64,000 nucleotides of DNA from an uncultured Bacilli bacterium (GCA_934101645.1 CAKORX010000001.1:124001-188000), one strand, 5' to 3'; shown: positions 1 to 9,313, counted from the stretch's first letter. The notes: generated by a model not told the origin, from the letters alone. Program-made: numbers and translations.

Positions 1-1683
1 ACTCAAATTTTCATCAGTAAAAAAAATAACTTCATTATCTTTAAAAAGTTTTGCTCCGACTTTTCCCTCTTCATTATATCCTATCGATATAGTTATAAAA
101 CTGTCAATCATAACATCATTTATATATTTTCCTTGATAAAATATTGGTATAGGTTTATATAAATGTGGGCTTACTTCCTTTGTATCCGCAATAATTTGGC
201 TCATAAATCCATCTTCATTATATGAATGTATATTCATAAATGCATATACTATAAAGTTATCAGAATCAAAATTAATTTTAAGAGTAAAATAATCTTCCAA
301 CGAAATTTCTTTATTTCCCGAAGGAGCACTTACAAACTCATTACCATTTTCATTATGTGCAGGACAAAATAATCCATTAAAATAGCAAAATTTACTTTCC
401 CCCTTAAAGTTATTTACTTTACCGGCTATATCATTATATGAAATAACGTTTTCATAACCTAAACTGGCTAAATATTCATTGTAATCTTTTAAATATTTTG
501 TTAATGAAGAATTGTCATTTAAATATAAAAATATTTGTGAAAAACTTTCAAAAGGTTCATATACGTTATCGGAATTTATATTCACACTTTGTTTAACAAT
601 TTTAAATAACTCTTCCATTAAGCTTGGAGCTTTATCAAATGTCATATTTACACCAAAGTCTCTTTTTGTTGTATATAAACTATCCAAAACATTTGCAATA
701 AACTCAATATCAATTGTTGGATATGCTTTTTTTAATGAAGATAAAAGTCCATCAATTCCATTAATGCTGTAATCACTAATACTATAACCTACTCTTGAGC
801 ATAGAAAATCAAGAACAGATTGATAATCTTTATAACTATTATCCCTTACAATAAGGTTTGTAATTTTAGCATTCATAGCTTCGCCTAAAGCTTCACATGA
901 ATATGGAAAACGATAATAATTTGCTTTATCCGTTTTATAATAAATATTTTGAGTAGAATGTAAAAGTTCATGATACCTAGTATTTTCACTAGCATTAATT
1001 GGATAACATATCTTATTTTCTTTTACACCATAATAACCTAATACAACCTTACCAATCGAAGATAAAAATTCTTTATCACTTAATTTTTCAATTTTTATAC
1101 TTTTAAGGTTCTCATAAAATACTCTAAAATCATAATCTGGACAATTATTATATAAAGTGTTAACTAAAGTTATGGCTCTTGCTTTATCATCAATATCAAA
1201 ACTTTCACAAGCATTTATCGCCTCAATAAGGTTTTCATAAGAAATACTTTCATAACCCAAAACATTAGTTAACTCTGCGTTACTTGTAATTTTCTTTTCT
1301 TCGGGAATATTTAATTCTTCAGTGTAAAATGGAGCTATACTATGAGTTGGTTCTTCTTCAACTAAAGCTGGTTTTTCTTCATTAACTTTCTCTGGTTTTT
1401 TTACTATATCTTTTGTAATCGAAGCAGTAACTGTTGCAAGAAGTGCAACTGCTACAGCAGTATTTTTTAATAAGGCTTTTTCTTCAAAATTTAACTTATG
1501 AATTTCATATGATATAAAACTTTTCTTTTTATTATAAACATTATTTAATAATAGGTAATCTTTATATTCAGGATAAAATAATTTAGTATTTTTTACCTCT
1601 AAAAAAGCTTTGTGTCCATCATCACAAAGAAAGATTGCAAAGCATTTATTATTTAGTTTAATATTAAACATATATTTAAACAT
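1..1683 (-). CDS. Membrane-anchored HExxH ecto-metalloprotease candidate, 3' end outside window
   Basis: An open frame of 561 codons runs from an ATG at 1683, preceded by AAAGGTGAT, to the left edge of the window without a stop, so the C-terminus is missing. The protein has a cytoplasmic head (residues 1-72), one membrane segment (about 73-90), an acidic linker rich in Glu and Pro (95-130), then an exported region. Residues 238-242 read HELLH, a zincin-type HExxH motif; Glu264 and Glu268 are possible third metal ligands. The head-TM-linker-enzyme layout resembles the transglycosylase gene at 19383-20576. A zinc peptidase acting outside the membrane is inferred from the motif alone; I do not recognise the family. 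Confidence 0.75.
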   Translation of the reverse strand, partial: MFKYMFNIKLNNKCFAIFLCDDGHKAFLEVKNTKLFYPEYKDYLLLNNVYNKKKSFISYEIHKLNFEEKALLKNTAVAVALLATVTASITKDIVKKPEKVNEEKPALVEEEPTHSIAPFYTEELNIPEEKKITSNAELTNVLGYESISYENLIEAINACESFDIDDKARAITLVNTLYNNCPDYDFRVFYENLKSIKIEKLSDKEFLSSIGKVVLGYYGVKENKICYPINASENTRYHELLHSTQNIYYKTDKANYYRFPYSCEALGEAMNAKITNLIVRDNSYKDYQSVLDFLCSRVGYSISDYSINGIDGLLSSLKKAYPTIDIEFIANVLDSLYTTKRDFGVNMTFDKAPSLMEELFKIVKQSVNINSDNVYEPFESFSQIFLYLNDNSSLTKYLKDYNEYLASLGYENVISYNDIAGKVNNFKGESKFCYFNGLFCPAHNENGNEFVSAPSGNKEISLEDYFTLKINFDSDNFIVYAFMNIHSYNEDGFMSQIIADTKEVSPHLYKPIPIFYQGKYINDVMIDSFITISIGYNEEGKVGAKLFKDNEVIFFTDENLS

Positions 1684-1746
1684 TTCTTATCACCTTTATT
1701 ATATATAATATATCAAAAATATTTGCCATTGTATAGTTTACAAATT

Positions 1747-1783
1747 AAAAAAACTTAAGAATTACTTTTTCTTAAGTTTTTTT
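1747..1783 (-). terminator. Intrinsic terminator of the cohesin-like gene
   Basis: A 13-bp perfect stem (AAAAAAACTTAAG / CTTAAGTTTTTTT) with an 11-nt loop overlaps the last Lys codons and stop of the gene ending at 1762. It has a T-run on either strand, so it could work both ways. Confidence 0.8.
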
Positions 1784-3168
1784 GCTTTTTTATCATCATC
1801 AAATATATTAAATATATCCTCTTCATCTTCGAGTTTATCTTTAATTTCATTTATTTGATTATCAATATGTTTTTCTGTTATATTACTTTTTACTGGATTT
1901 TTCTTACTTTTCTTTTTGGAACTTAATCCTATAATAGCAATCACAGAAAGCGCAGTTGAAGCAATAAATGCAATTGTTGAATATGTTAAAGATTTATTTT
2001 TAGTTTCTAAAGATTTTACATAACTATCATCATATTTAATAGCATTATGATCTTTGGTATCATATAAATAAAGACCCTTTTCATTTGTTTCAACATTAAT
2101 TGCCTTAATTATCTTATATCTATTTTGAGCATCAAGTTCCAAACACTCAATTTTGTTTTCTCCTACTAAAACTTCACTTTTCTTGTAATCTTTAATACTT
2201 TCATCCATTTTAAGAGGATATAAAGTAAGACTTCCAAAAGTAAGTTCTACGTATTTAGTATATTTTCCATCTTCATAAATAAATAAAGAAATATTTGCTT
2301 TTTCATCTTTTAAACCAACTAAAGTAAAGTCAGTAACTTCGCTATAAAAACCAGGAACTTCCATTTCATTAATTGTTAATTTTTTTTCAATATAACTATT
2401 TGGTTTTGATAATAAACTTGCAACTTTTACAACAGTGTATTTTTCATTATCAACCATTACTTCTATAGGATTTTTATCAACAACCTCGACATTTAATTTA
2501 TAAGTTTTTTCACTACCATTTTCGGCAACCACAACTATATTAAAGGAATTTGTACCAGCACTAACTTCATGCTCTCCATCGCCATTTACACTTGCTTTAG
2601 CATCCTCTTTTTCTGCAATAACTTTAATCTTTGTTTCATCTTCATTAACTTTAACAGTATATTCAGTTGTATCTTTATTAAATGTAGGGCTTATTTCATA
2701 ACCCTCAACAGTTAAGTTTTTTAAATTATTATTATTTGATAAACTTGCTTGATATTCAGCATAAGTTATTACTTTAACATTTCTTTTGCCATTACTAACA
2801 TCGAAAATACTTTCATCCCAACCAAGAACTGCAGAAGCATCTATATAAAATGATGCATTACCACTTTTATTTGCTTTAAAAACATATCTATGTGATTTAG
2901 ATTTAGTATTAGCATTTGGTGCAGCCTCAGCGTAATGCAATTCGACATCACTTGATACTAGAGTAAATAAATTTTTATCATAGTTTAAATTGTATTCCCA
3001 AGAACCAAGAGCAGATGCTGATGACACGGTTACAGTTACGGTTACATTATTTCCTACTATTATTTGTGAAGCGTTAGTACTAACACTTATTGTTGCACTT
3101 GCAGCATATACATTACTTGCGCAAAATAAACACATTATTACAATTAAATAACTTATTATTTTTTTCAT
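1762..3168 (-). CDS. Membrane-anchored cohesin-like and cadherin-like domain protein
   Basis: 468 residues with an N-terminal signal peptide ending near AYAAS. Residues about 24-130 look like a cohesin-type beta sandwich (ISVSTN start, then GSWEYNLNYD). Residues about 150-228 match the cadherin-like beta-sandwich repeat common in Firmicute wall proteins. A further exported region follows, then a membrane helix near 400-420 and a Lys-rich cytoplasmic tail of about 55 residues. It starts 12 bp after the stop of the dockerin-bearing glucosaminidase, with AGAAAGGAA as ribosome site, so the two are one operon. The inferred role is a membrane receptor for dockerin-carrying proteins. Cohesin-like folds also occur in proteins that do not bind dockerins, so partner binding is unproven. 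Confidence 0.7.
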   Translation of the reverse strand: MKKIISYLIVIMCLFCASNVYAASATISVSTNASQIIVGNNVTVTVTVSSASALGSWEYNLNYDKNLFTLVSSDVELHYAEAAPNANTKSKSHRYVFKANKSGNASFYIDASAVLGWDESIFDVSNGKRNVKVITYAEYQASLSNNNNLKNLTVEGYEISPTFNKDTTEYTVKVNEDETKIKVIAEKEDAKASVNGDGEHEVSAGTNSFNIVVVAENGSEKTYKLNVEVVDKNPIEVMVDNEKYTVVKVASLLSKPNSYIEKKLTINEMEVPGFYSEVTDFTLVGLKDEKANISLFIYEDGKYTKYVELTFGSLTLYPLKMDESIKDYKKSEVLVGENKIECLELDAQNRYKIIKAINVETNEKGLYLYDTKDHNAIKYDDSYVKSLETKNKSLTYSTIAFIASTALSVIAIIGLSSKKKSKKNPVKSNITEKHIDNQINEIKDKLEDEEDIFNIFDDDKKAKKLKKK

Positions 3169-3180
3169 TTAAATTCCTTT

Positions 3181-5136
3181 CTAACTAATTGTTGCATATC
3201 CTAAAATATGTTTCTGAACTTTTAGTAAATCTTTTATATCTACTACGCCATCGCTATTAACATCGGCGGCTTTAGCATAACTTCCCACTAAATTTAAGTA
3301 TCCTAAAATATGTTTTTGAATTTTTAGTAAGTCTTGAATATTTATATTTCCATCGCCACTAGGGTCGCCTTTAATAGCTATTATATAAGTTTTAGAATCA
3401 TTGCCATTTACTAAAGTAAGTTCATCTCCAGTACAAAGTTTACCACTTGCTCTATTTGCAAAATTTACGGTAACTGTTGATGAAGACTTTTTAAATAGCT
3501 CTGTTAAAGATTCCACTGTATAACCAGCACTTAACATAAAAATATTATCACTAAGTGGAATTCCACTACTAGCAACTATATCGCTAACAGATGCACTTTC
3601 TCCTTCAGTTTTAATAATATTTATAACATATTCTTGAACTTTTTGATTTTCAGCGGTTACTTTTAATGTTACAGTTGTCTTATCACTATTTAAATTTACT
3701 TCTCCAAGACCAGATATTGTTGCTTTACTATTTATTGTTTCAGCTGTAATATTTACTTTGTTAATTCCTTTACCAGTATAATAATTATATGTATAGTTAT
3801 CATGGCTAAAGCCAATTACATCATTATTATTTATTTTTATATTTTTCAAATGATTATTAGGATTTCCACCATTTGGAAGTGCTGCAATTGTTGATGGCAT
3901 ATTATCGTAAACTGGAATTACAAATTTATAAGCTACGCTTCCTATTAAATCCATCTCTTTATACCCACTATAAGTAATTGATGCTTCTGTAGCAGCACCC
4001 CTTATATTAGTCATATATTGATGTGCATAAGGAGCATAAGCTGAATATGAACTAACGTTAAATTTTTGAAAATATGAAGTATCTTGTCCTTTTGAAATAT
4101 AATTATTTGTAATATAATTTGCTCCACCTTTTATAGCGTTATCAAGATTTGTCCATGGTCTTAAATAACTTGTACCACTTACGGCCCATACAAGTCCATC
4201 ATAAACTCCTGTAAAAGCACCTATATTATAAGGATTATATACAGGATAATACTCTTTATTATCATAAATAATTTTAGTTCCTTTTAAAGAGTTTCCTGTA
4301 TAATTTCCTCCAGTTTCTTGTTTAATTCTACTTGCTAAATATATTGCACTTGCATTAAAACTTTTTCCAGCCTCATAAATAACGCTTGCTTTTTCTTTAA
4401 TATCTTTACCCTCTAAAATAGCTTCAACACTACTTATTGTTTGATAGCTTTCATCAAAGGATAATTTTTCAAACATAAATATAGTTCTTTCATCTAAAAA
4501 GTTTCGTGGGTCCATATAGTATGCCACGACTTCTTTGTTTGCAGCATACCAATCTTTTCCTTCTTTTACTTTAAATGTATCAGTTAAATAATCATAGCTT
4601 CCACTTTCAGTTGAAAAGTATCCTTCATAATTAGATTGAATAAAACTTTTACCAACAACGCTTTCTTTTTCGGTAGCTATATCAAATGGTAATCCATTTT
4701 TATCAGCTGTAAAAGTCCAATTTGGATATTTTTCTTTAAGTGAGCAAAGCATTGGCCAGTAAGAATTTGGAAAACCGTTTTGCTCCATTTCTTTTTCACA
4801 ATCTGTAGTTGCCGAAACTGGTGTATCTTTTACCGTATAAATAGTTACATAACTTGCACACACATAGCCAACATCTTTATTTGAATAATATATTTTATAC
4901 CAACCATCGGAGCAACCTTTTTCATTCGGATACAAATTTTCATCCGCTAAATCAAAATTTGCGCTTACACCGAGTTTTTTTATCGAAGAATAATTTGTTC
5001 CAGGGCCAGTTCTTAAATTAACATCATTATAATCCACTCTAAGTTTTTTTGTATCCGCTAAAACGTTACTTGTAAAGGTAAATAAACAAATAATAAATAA
5101 TAAAATTTTATTTATTTTATTTATTTTATACTTCAT
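3181..5136 (-). CDS. Secreted SH3b-glucosaminidase with C-terminal type I dockerin
   Basis: 651 residues. Domains in order: signal peptide (1-27); an SH3b wall-binding domain (about 30-100, with LRTGPGTNYSSI); a GH73-type N-acetylglucosaminidase region (about 130-400) that should cut the glycan of peptidoglycan, with the IKQETGG glutamate as likely catalytic residue; a cadherin-like domain (about 430-515); and a C-terminal dockerin of two 22-residue duplicated segments (DPSGDGNINIQDLLKIQKHI and DVNSDGVVDIKDLLKVQKHI), each with the Asp/Asn calcium-loop pattern. It is first in an operon with the cohesin-like membrane protein. Dockerins on autolysins are uncommon outside cellulosome bacteria. 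Enzyme identity is well supported; dockerin-cohesin pairing is inferred. Confidence 0.85.
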   Translation of the reverse strand: MKYKINKINKILLFIICLFTFTSNVLADTKKLRVDYNDVNLRTGPGTNYSSIKKLGVSANFDLADENLYPNEKGCSDGWYKIYYSNKDVGYVCASYVTIYTVKDTPVSATTDCEKEMEQNGFPNSYWPMLCSLKEKYPNWTFTADKNGLPFDIATEKESVVGKSFIQSNYEGYFSTESGSYDYLTDTFKVKEGKDWYAANKEVVAYYMDPRNFLDERTIFMFEKLSFDESYQTISSVEAILEGKDIKEKASVIYEAGKSFNASAIYLASRIKQETGGNYTGNSLKGTKIIYDNKEYYPVYNPYNIGAFTGVYDGLVWAVSGTSYLRPWTNLDNAIKGGANYITNNYISKGQDTSYFQKFNVSSYSAYAPYAHQYMTNIRGAATEASITYSGYKEMDLIGSVAYKFVIPVYDNMPSTIAALPNGGNPNNHLKNIKINNNDVIGFSHDNYTYNYYTGKGINKVNITAETINSKATISGLGEVNLNSDKTTVTLKVTAENQKVQEYVINIIKTEGESASVSDIVASSGIPLSDNIFMLSAGYTVESLTELFKKSSSTVTVNFANRASGKLCTGDELTLVNGNDSKTYIIAIKGDPSGDGNINIQDLLKIQKHILGYLNLVGSYAKAADVNSDGVVDIKDLLKVQKHILGYATIS

Positions 5137-5186
5137 TACTTCTTACCTACCTTTCTACTCATAATACATTATAACATATCTTTCAA

Positions 5187-5214
5187 TAAAAAAAATACTA
5201 TAAAAGTATTTTTT
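5187..5214 (-). terminator. Intrinsic terminator after the ZIP transporter gene
   Basis: The hairpin AAAATACTA / AGTATTTTT with a short loop and T-run lies just past the stop at 5213 on the minus strand. Confidence 0.7.
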
Positions 5215-6004
5215 AGCCTAAAGCAACATCTAAAATCATCATTACTGTAAAACCAATTATTGTAAAAAGTGCCATCAAATCCTTGCATTTATTTGTCTGA
5301 CTTTCAGGAATAAGTTCTTCGACTACAACATAAATCATTGCTCCTGCAGCAAAAGACAATAAAAATGGTAATATCATTTGAACTTTTAATACTAAAAGTG
5401 CACCAATAACACTAGCAATTGGCTCAACAACGCCTGTAAGAGCACCAATAATAAATGATTTCAATGGGCTCATTCCCTCCCGTCTTAAGGGAAGTGATAC
5501 TGCCGTTCCTTCGGGAAAATTTTGAAGGCCAATACCTAAAGCTAATACTAAAGATGAAATAAGAGTAGCACCTTCAATGTTATATCTTAATGAACCAAAG
5601 GCAACACCTACTGCTAAGCCCTCAGGAATGTTATGTAAAGTAATTGAAAGTACAAGCATAAATGTTCTTTTTACTTTATTATTACCAGAACTTTTAATTA
5701 ATTTCGAGGAAACTTTATCACCTATAAAAAGTAGTATTCCCCCGCAAATAAATCCAAAAGCTACTATAAGTGGTGCATTAAGTTTTAAACTTTCTGCCAT
5801 CGATAATGCTGGAGAAATAAGTGAGAAAAAAGATGCTGATATCATTACTCCTGCAGCAAAACCAAGCATTGCATCTAAAACTGTTTTGTTTACTTTTTTA
5901 AATAAAAATACTATCGAAGCACCCATAACGGTTATAAGGAATGTAAACATGCAGGCAATGAAAGCAAGTAACACATAATTCATATTGGAAAAAAAAGTAA
6001 TCAT
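5213..6004 (-). CDS. ZIP-family divalent metal (zinc) transporter
   Basis: 263 residues with about eight membrane helices. The two family signatures are visible: HNIPEGLAVGVAFGS in helix IV and NFPEGTAVSLPLRREG in helix V, giving the His/Glu/Asn metal site of ZupT/GufA-type ZIP proteins. These import Zn2+ and sometimes Fe2+ or Mn2+. A gap of 48 bp separates it from the upstream thermonuclease gene on the same strand. No zinc-responsive operator was recognised. Substrate specificity cannot be read from the sequence. Confidence 0.9.
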   Translation of the reverse strand: MITFFSNMNYVLLAFIACMFTFLITVMGASIVFLFKKVNKTVLDAMLGFAAGVMISASFFSLISPALSMAESLKLNAPLIVAFGFICGGILLFIGDKVSSKLIKSSGNNKVKRTFMLVLSITLHNIPEGLAVGVAFGSLRYNIEGATLISSLVLALGIGLQNFPEGTAVSLPLRREGMSPLKSFIIGALTGVVEPIASVIGALLVLKVQMILPFLLSFAAGAMIYVVVEELIPESQTNKCKDLMALFTIIGFTVMMILDVALG

Positions 6005-6052
6005 AAATTAAAACAACTCCCTATTTTAATATATAATTACTTTTTAAAATTG

Positions 6053-6772
6053 CTACTTTTTCTTTGATTCTTTTATAATTGTTGATAATATACCAATACC
6101 TAAAAAAACATACAATAAAATTCTTTCAAATTTACCATTATTTTCCTCTAAAACGCTTGTTATTTTATTATCAATTTTTTCAAATTTTTCTAAGTTTTTA
6201 TTAAGTTTTTCTTCGTTAATAATTGTATTTTCAATGTCATCATAATTAATATTATCAGTAACATTATCATAACTAATTGTACTACAGTATCCTTCTTCAT
6301 ATCCATCTTGGGACCAAACATTTAACTTATTTTCTAAAGCATTTTTTTGAATTAAGCAAAGACTATTTGTATATCTATATTTTCCGTAAATATAGGCAAC
6401 TTTTCCTAAACCATTTTCAATTAATTCTTTTTGCAAAAGAGTACCATCTACCCATATCCATGCAAGGCTTCTACCATATTTATCAGTTTTATTACTATCT
6501 TCATATTCTAAAACGATTTCTTTTGCATTAGTTAATTTTTCACAAGTATAATCACTTGCCTCTTTTCCATATGGTTCAACTTTTTTCGTTGTACTTACAG
6601 ATTCAGGGGTATCTATTGCCAAAAATCTAAATTTTACTTCTTCATCATCAATTATAAAATAAGCAGTATCACCATCAACACATTTTGAAAACTCTGCCTT
6701 TTTTATGGATGTTTTAGCACTAACATCTATAAGAATAAATAAACTCAATAAAAATACACTAATTTTTTTCAT
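6053..6772 (-). CDS. Exported, membrane-anchored thermonuclease (SNase family)
   Basis: 239 residues: signal peptide (1-19), a staphylococcal-nuclease domain (about 24-150), a polar region, and a C-terminal membrane helix (about 217-233) followed by Lys residues. Catalytic residues of the SNase family are present: the Arg and Asp/Glu in RFLAIDTPES and the second Arg in DKYGRSLAW. The family cuts DNA and RNA to 3'-phosphonucleotides with Ca2+. The signal plus C-terminal anchor places the enzyme on the outer face of the membrane, suggesting a role in nucleic-acid scavenging. It starts 12 bp after the 85-residue gene and is probably co-transcribed with it. Confidence 0.9.
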   Translation of the reverse strand: MKKISVFLLSLFILIDVSAKTSIKKAEFSKCVDGDTAYFIIDDEEVKFRFLAIDTPESVSTTKKVEPYGKEASDYTCEKLTNAKEIVLEYEDSNKTDKYGRSLAWIWVDGTLLQKELIENGLGKVAYIYGKYRYTNSLCLIQKNALENKLNVWSQDGYEEGYCSTISYDNVTDNINYDDIENTIINEEKLNKNLEKFEKIDNKITSVLEENNGKFERILLYVFLGIGILSTIIKESKKK

Positions 6773-6784
6773 ACTTCACCTTTT

Positions 6785-7042
6785 CTATTTATTTTGGTTA
6801 TTATAATAATTAAACTCGTCAATATCCATTGCTAATGATTCAAGTTCTTCATCATCTTCAGTAAGCTCATTTAATTTAAAAATTAAACTAGATAAATCGT
6901 TATAGTCATTATAGTTAACATGATATTTTTGTAATAGTTTGACTTGATTATTTGAAAGAAACATTCCATTTTCTCTTTCAACTTTTAAATCATTTGGATC
7001 GAATTCAAATTCACTAATTTCTTTTTTACATTCTTTCTTCAT
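6785..7042 (-). CDS. Small acidic protein of unknown function
   Basis: 85 residues, acidic and Asn-rich, with no membrane segment and no signal. A central stretch (LSNNQVKLLQKYHVNYN) looks helical. Its start overlaps the end of the ABC exporter gene by 17 bp, so translation is probably coupled and the gene belongs to the exporter operon. I do not recognise the family and infer no function. Confidence 0.65.
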   Translation of the reverse strand: MKKECKKEISEFEFDPNDLKVERENGMFLSNNQVKLLQKYHVNYNDYNDLSSLIFKLNELTEDDEELESLAMDIDEFNYYNNQNK

Positions 7043-8768
7043 TTTTATATAGTCCTTTATATATTTTAGATTTATTTAATAACTCTTTATGAGTTCCTTT
7101 CATTGATAATTTTCCTTTTTCTATCACAAGAATCTCATCAGCATCGATGATTGTTGAAAGTCTGTGAGCTACAATAATGATCGTATGATCTTTTGCAAGA
7201 GCATCAATAGTTTTTTTAATATATTCTTGACTTTCATTATCAAGTGCAGAAGTTGCTTCATCAAATAAAATTATTTTTGTATTTAAAAGAAGCGTTCTTG
7301 CAATTGCAAGTCTTTGTTTTTGACCACCAGAAAGGTTTATTCCACCTTCACCAATTATTGTATTATATTTTTTTGGTAAACTTTCAATATATTCATCAAT
7401 ATATGCTCTTTTGCAAACTTCTTTTATTTCTTTTAAAGTTATATCAGGCTTAACAATTTTAAAATTGTCCAAAATAGACATATTAAATAAGAATGGACTT
7501 TGTCTTACACATGATATTGTACTTCGAAGAGAATTTTCAGTTAAATCTTTAATATTTGTTTCATCAATTAAAACTTCTCCTGAGGTCGCATCAAAATATC
7601 GAAGTAACAAATTAAATATTGTAGATTTACCATTTCCACTTCTTCCTACAATAGCGGTTTTTTGATTTGGCTTAATTACAAATGATAAATTATCTAAAGT
7701 TAAACTTTCCTTCTTTGTATATTTAAATGATACATTTTTAAACTTTACATTACCGGTAACATTTTCTAAATTCACATTTCCGAATTCTTCATCTTTAAAT
7801 ACCCTGTTATTTACTACATCATCAATTCTTGATAAAGATACTTTAACTTTATTATAATTAACTCCGAAAGAGGAAAGTGTTTCTGCTACCTCATCAATAC
7901 GCCAAATATAATTATTAATCATCATAAATACACTATATACAATATGTCCTTTTATAAATAAATAACCACATGTTAGTAAAATAATAAATTGCAAAACATA
8001 ATAAATAATGTTATTTAGGCCATTATACCAAGATTCATATTTAGAAATTTTAAGTGATTCTTCGCAATAATTATCAATATCTTCATTAATTAATCTAGCC
8101 ATGTTTTCTTTTATACCTAAAGATTTAATTTCTCTAATTCCTGTTATGTTTTCTGTAGCTCTTTTAATAAGTTTATCACTTTCATTTTTTATTTTCTTTT
8201 GAGTTGTTTTGATTACTGGGAAAAATTTAGCAGAGATAAGTCCCATTATAATAGCAAATATAGTTATCTCAATACCAATAAATATTGATATTTTAAATGA
8301 AATAACCACTATAATTAAAGCCATTATAATTTTTAAAATCATTTTTACCAATTGGTTTAATAAATCGAGTACTCTATCTGGATCAGTTGAAAGTCTATTA
8401 ATAAGTTCTCCAACTCCTGCTTTTTCAAAAGCAATTGCAGGTAAATTTTGATATTTTTTATACATGTCTTTACATACATTATTTACAAATGTCATTTGAA
8501 GTTTATTATATAAAATCATTTTAGGTATAAGTAAGGCTCCATATATAATGGCATAACCCGAAATATAAAAAACTAAGTACTTTACAAATAATGCATAATT
8601 TTTTAAAAGTAAGCACTCTAATGCTTTGCCTACAAAAATCGGGCAACATAAATCAGGAATATAATTAAAAAACATCAAAATAATAAGTAAAATCATACTT
8701 ACTTTCTCATGTTTTAAATAATGAAATATGAGTCCAAATGAATTTTCCTTTTTCTTACTACTTTTCAT
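7026..8768 (-). CDS. ABC exporter, fused permease-ATPase half transporter
   Basis: 580 residues. The N-terminal part (about 1-310) has six membrane helices of the type IV exporter fold; the C-terminal ATPase shows Walker A GRSGNGKST, signature LSGGQKQR, Walker B IILFDEATSALD and H-loop AHRLS. Such half transporters dimerise and export lipids, peptides or drugs. It heads a minus-strand operon followed by the overlapping 85-residue gene and the thermonuclease. The substrate is not predictable. All ATPase motifs are intact, unlike the decayed ABC system at 40 kb. Confidence 0.92.
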   Translation of the reverse strand: MKSSKKKENSFGLIFHYLKHEKVSMILLIILMFFNYIPDLCCPIFVGKALECLLLKNYALFVKYLVFYISGYAIIYGALLIPKMILYNKLQMTFVNNVCKDMYKKYQNLPAIAFEKAGVGELINRLSTDPDRVLDLLNQLVKMILKIIMALIIVVISFKISIFIGIEITIFAIIMGLISAKFFPVIKTTQKKIKNESDKLIKRATENITGIREIKSLGIKENMARLINEDIDNYCEESLKISKYESWYNGLNNIIYYVLQFIILLTCGYLFIKGHIVYSVFMMINNYIWRIDEVAETLSSFGVNYNKVKVSLSRIDDVVNNRVFKDEEFGNVNLENVTGNVKFKNVSFKYTKKESLTLDNLSFVIKPNQKTAIVGRSGNGKSTIFNLLLRYFDATSGEVLIDETNIKDLTENSLRSTISCVRQSPFLFNMSILDNFKIVKPDITLKEIKEVCKRAYIDEYIESLPKKYNTIIGEGGINLSGGQKQRLAIARTLLLNTKIILFDEATSALDNESQEYIKKTIDALAKDHTIIIVAHRLSTIIDADEILVIEKGKLSMKGTHKELLNKSKIYKGLYKNEERM

Positions 8769-8805
8769 ATAAAATATTATATACTATTTACTAAAATTTT
8801 TAAAC

Positions 8806-8836
8806 AAAAAAAATAAGGCTTCAAAACCTTATTTTA
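8806..8836 (-). terminator. Terminator between hsp20 and the ABC exporter gene
   Basis: The stem AAATAAGG / CCTTATTT with an 8-nt loop overlaps the hsp20 stop and is followed on the minus strand by an A/T run. Confidence 0.75.
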
Positions 8837-9221
8837 TATCAATCAATTTCTTAGTATTTGTATTTTCTTCTTTAGGAACAACAATCTTTAATGTGCCATC
8901 ATTAAATTCAGCGGAAATTTTGCTTTCATCTACATCGCCTAAATAAAATGATCTTTCACATTTTTCATAGAATTTTCTTTCACGATGAATATATTTCTTT
9001 TTATTGTGTTCTTCTTTCTCAATGTGTTTTTCTGCAACAATTTTAAGATTTCCTTTATCACACTCTATTTTAATATCTTCCTTTTTAAATCCAGGAACAT
9101 CTACTTCAATAAAGTATTTTCCATCTTGTTCATAAATATCACAAACCATTTTATTATTGTGCTCCTTATTTGAACTCAAATCATCTAAAAAATCATCTAA
9201 AAATATTCTACTTGGTAACAT
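8829..9221 (-). CDS. Small heat-shock protein (Hsp20 / alpha-crystallin)
   Basis: About 130 residues with the alpha-crystallin domain at residues 30-125, including the FKKEDIKIECDKGNLKI strand pair and the C-terminal FNDGTLKIVVPK. It is an ATP-independent holdase that keeps unfolding proteins soluble. Start: ATG at 9230 sits too close to its AAAGGAAG; the ATG at 9221 (MLPSRIF) has 9-nt spacing and is preferred. The promoter upstream is near-perfect sigma-A and overlaps a CIRCE-like operator, so repression by HrcA and heat induction are likely. The gene is monocistronic, ending in a hairpin. Confidence 0.93.
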   Translation of the reverse strand: MLPSRIFLDDFLDDLSSNKEHNNKMVCDIYEQDGKYFIEVDVPGFKKEDIKIECDKGNLKIVAEKHIEKEEHNKKKYIHRERKFYEKCERSFYLGDVDESKISAEFNDGTLKIVVPKEENTNTKKLIDIK

Positions 9222-9247
9222 TGTTATCATCTTCCTTTCATGCTTCC

Positions 9248-9276
9248 ATTATATTACTATAGTTGGCACTTGTCAA
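9248..9276 (-). promoter_or_regulatory. Sigma-A promoter of hsp20
   Basis: On the minus strand TTGACA (9271-9276), a 17-bp spacer and TATAAT (9248-9253) form a perfect consensus promoter, placing the transcript start near 9241, just ahead of the ribosome site. Confidence 0.9.
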
Positions 9277-9289
9277 TAGTAACTGCTAA
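9263..9289. promoter_or_regulatory. CIRCE-like HrcA operator
   Basis: TTGGCACTT-N9-AACTGCTAA. Each half matches the CIRCE consensus (TTAGCACTC-N9-GAGTGCTAA) at 7 of 9 positions and the spacer is exactly 9 nt. It overlaps the -35 of the hsp20 promoter, the classic repression position. Confidence 0.75.
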
Positions 9290-9313
9290 TTATTTTAAAA
9301 AAATATTTTATAT

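Noticed and set aside
5577..5978. 133-codon plus-strand frame opposite the ZIP transporter
   Set aside because: Antisense shadow of a gene with clear ZIP signatures; no ribosome site.
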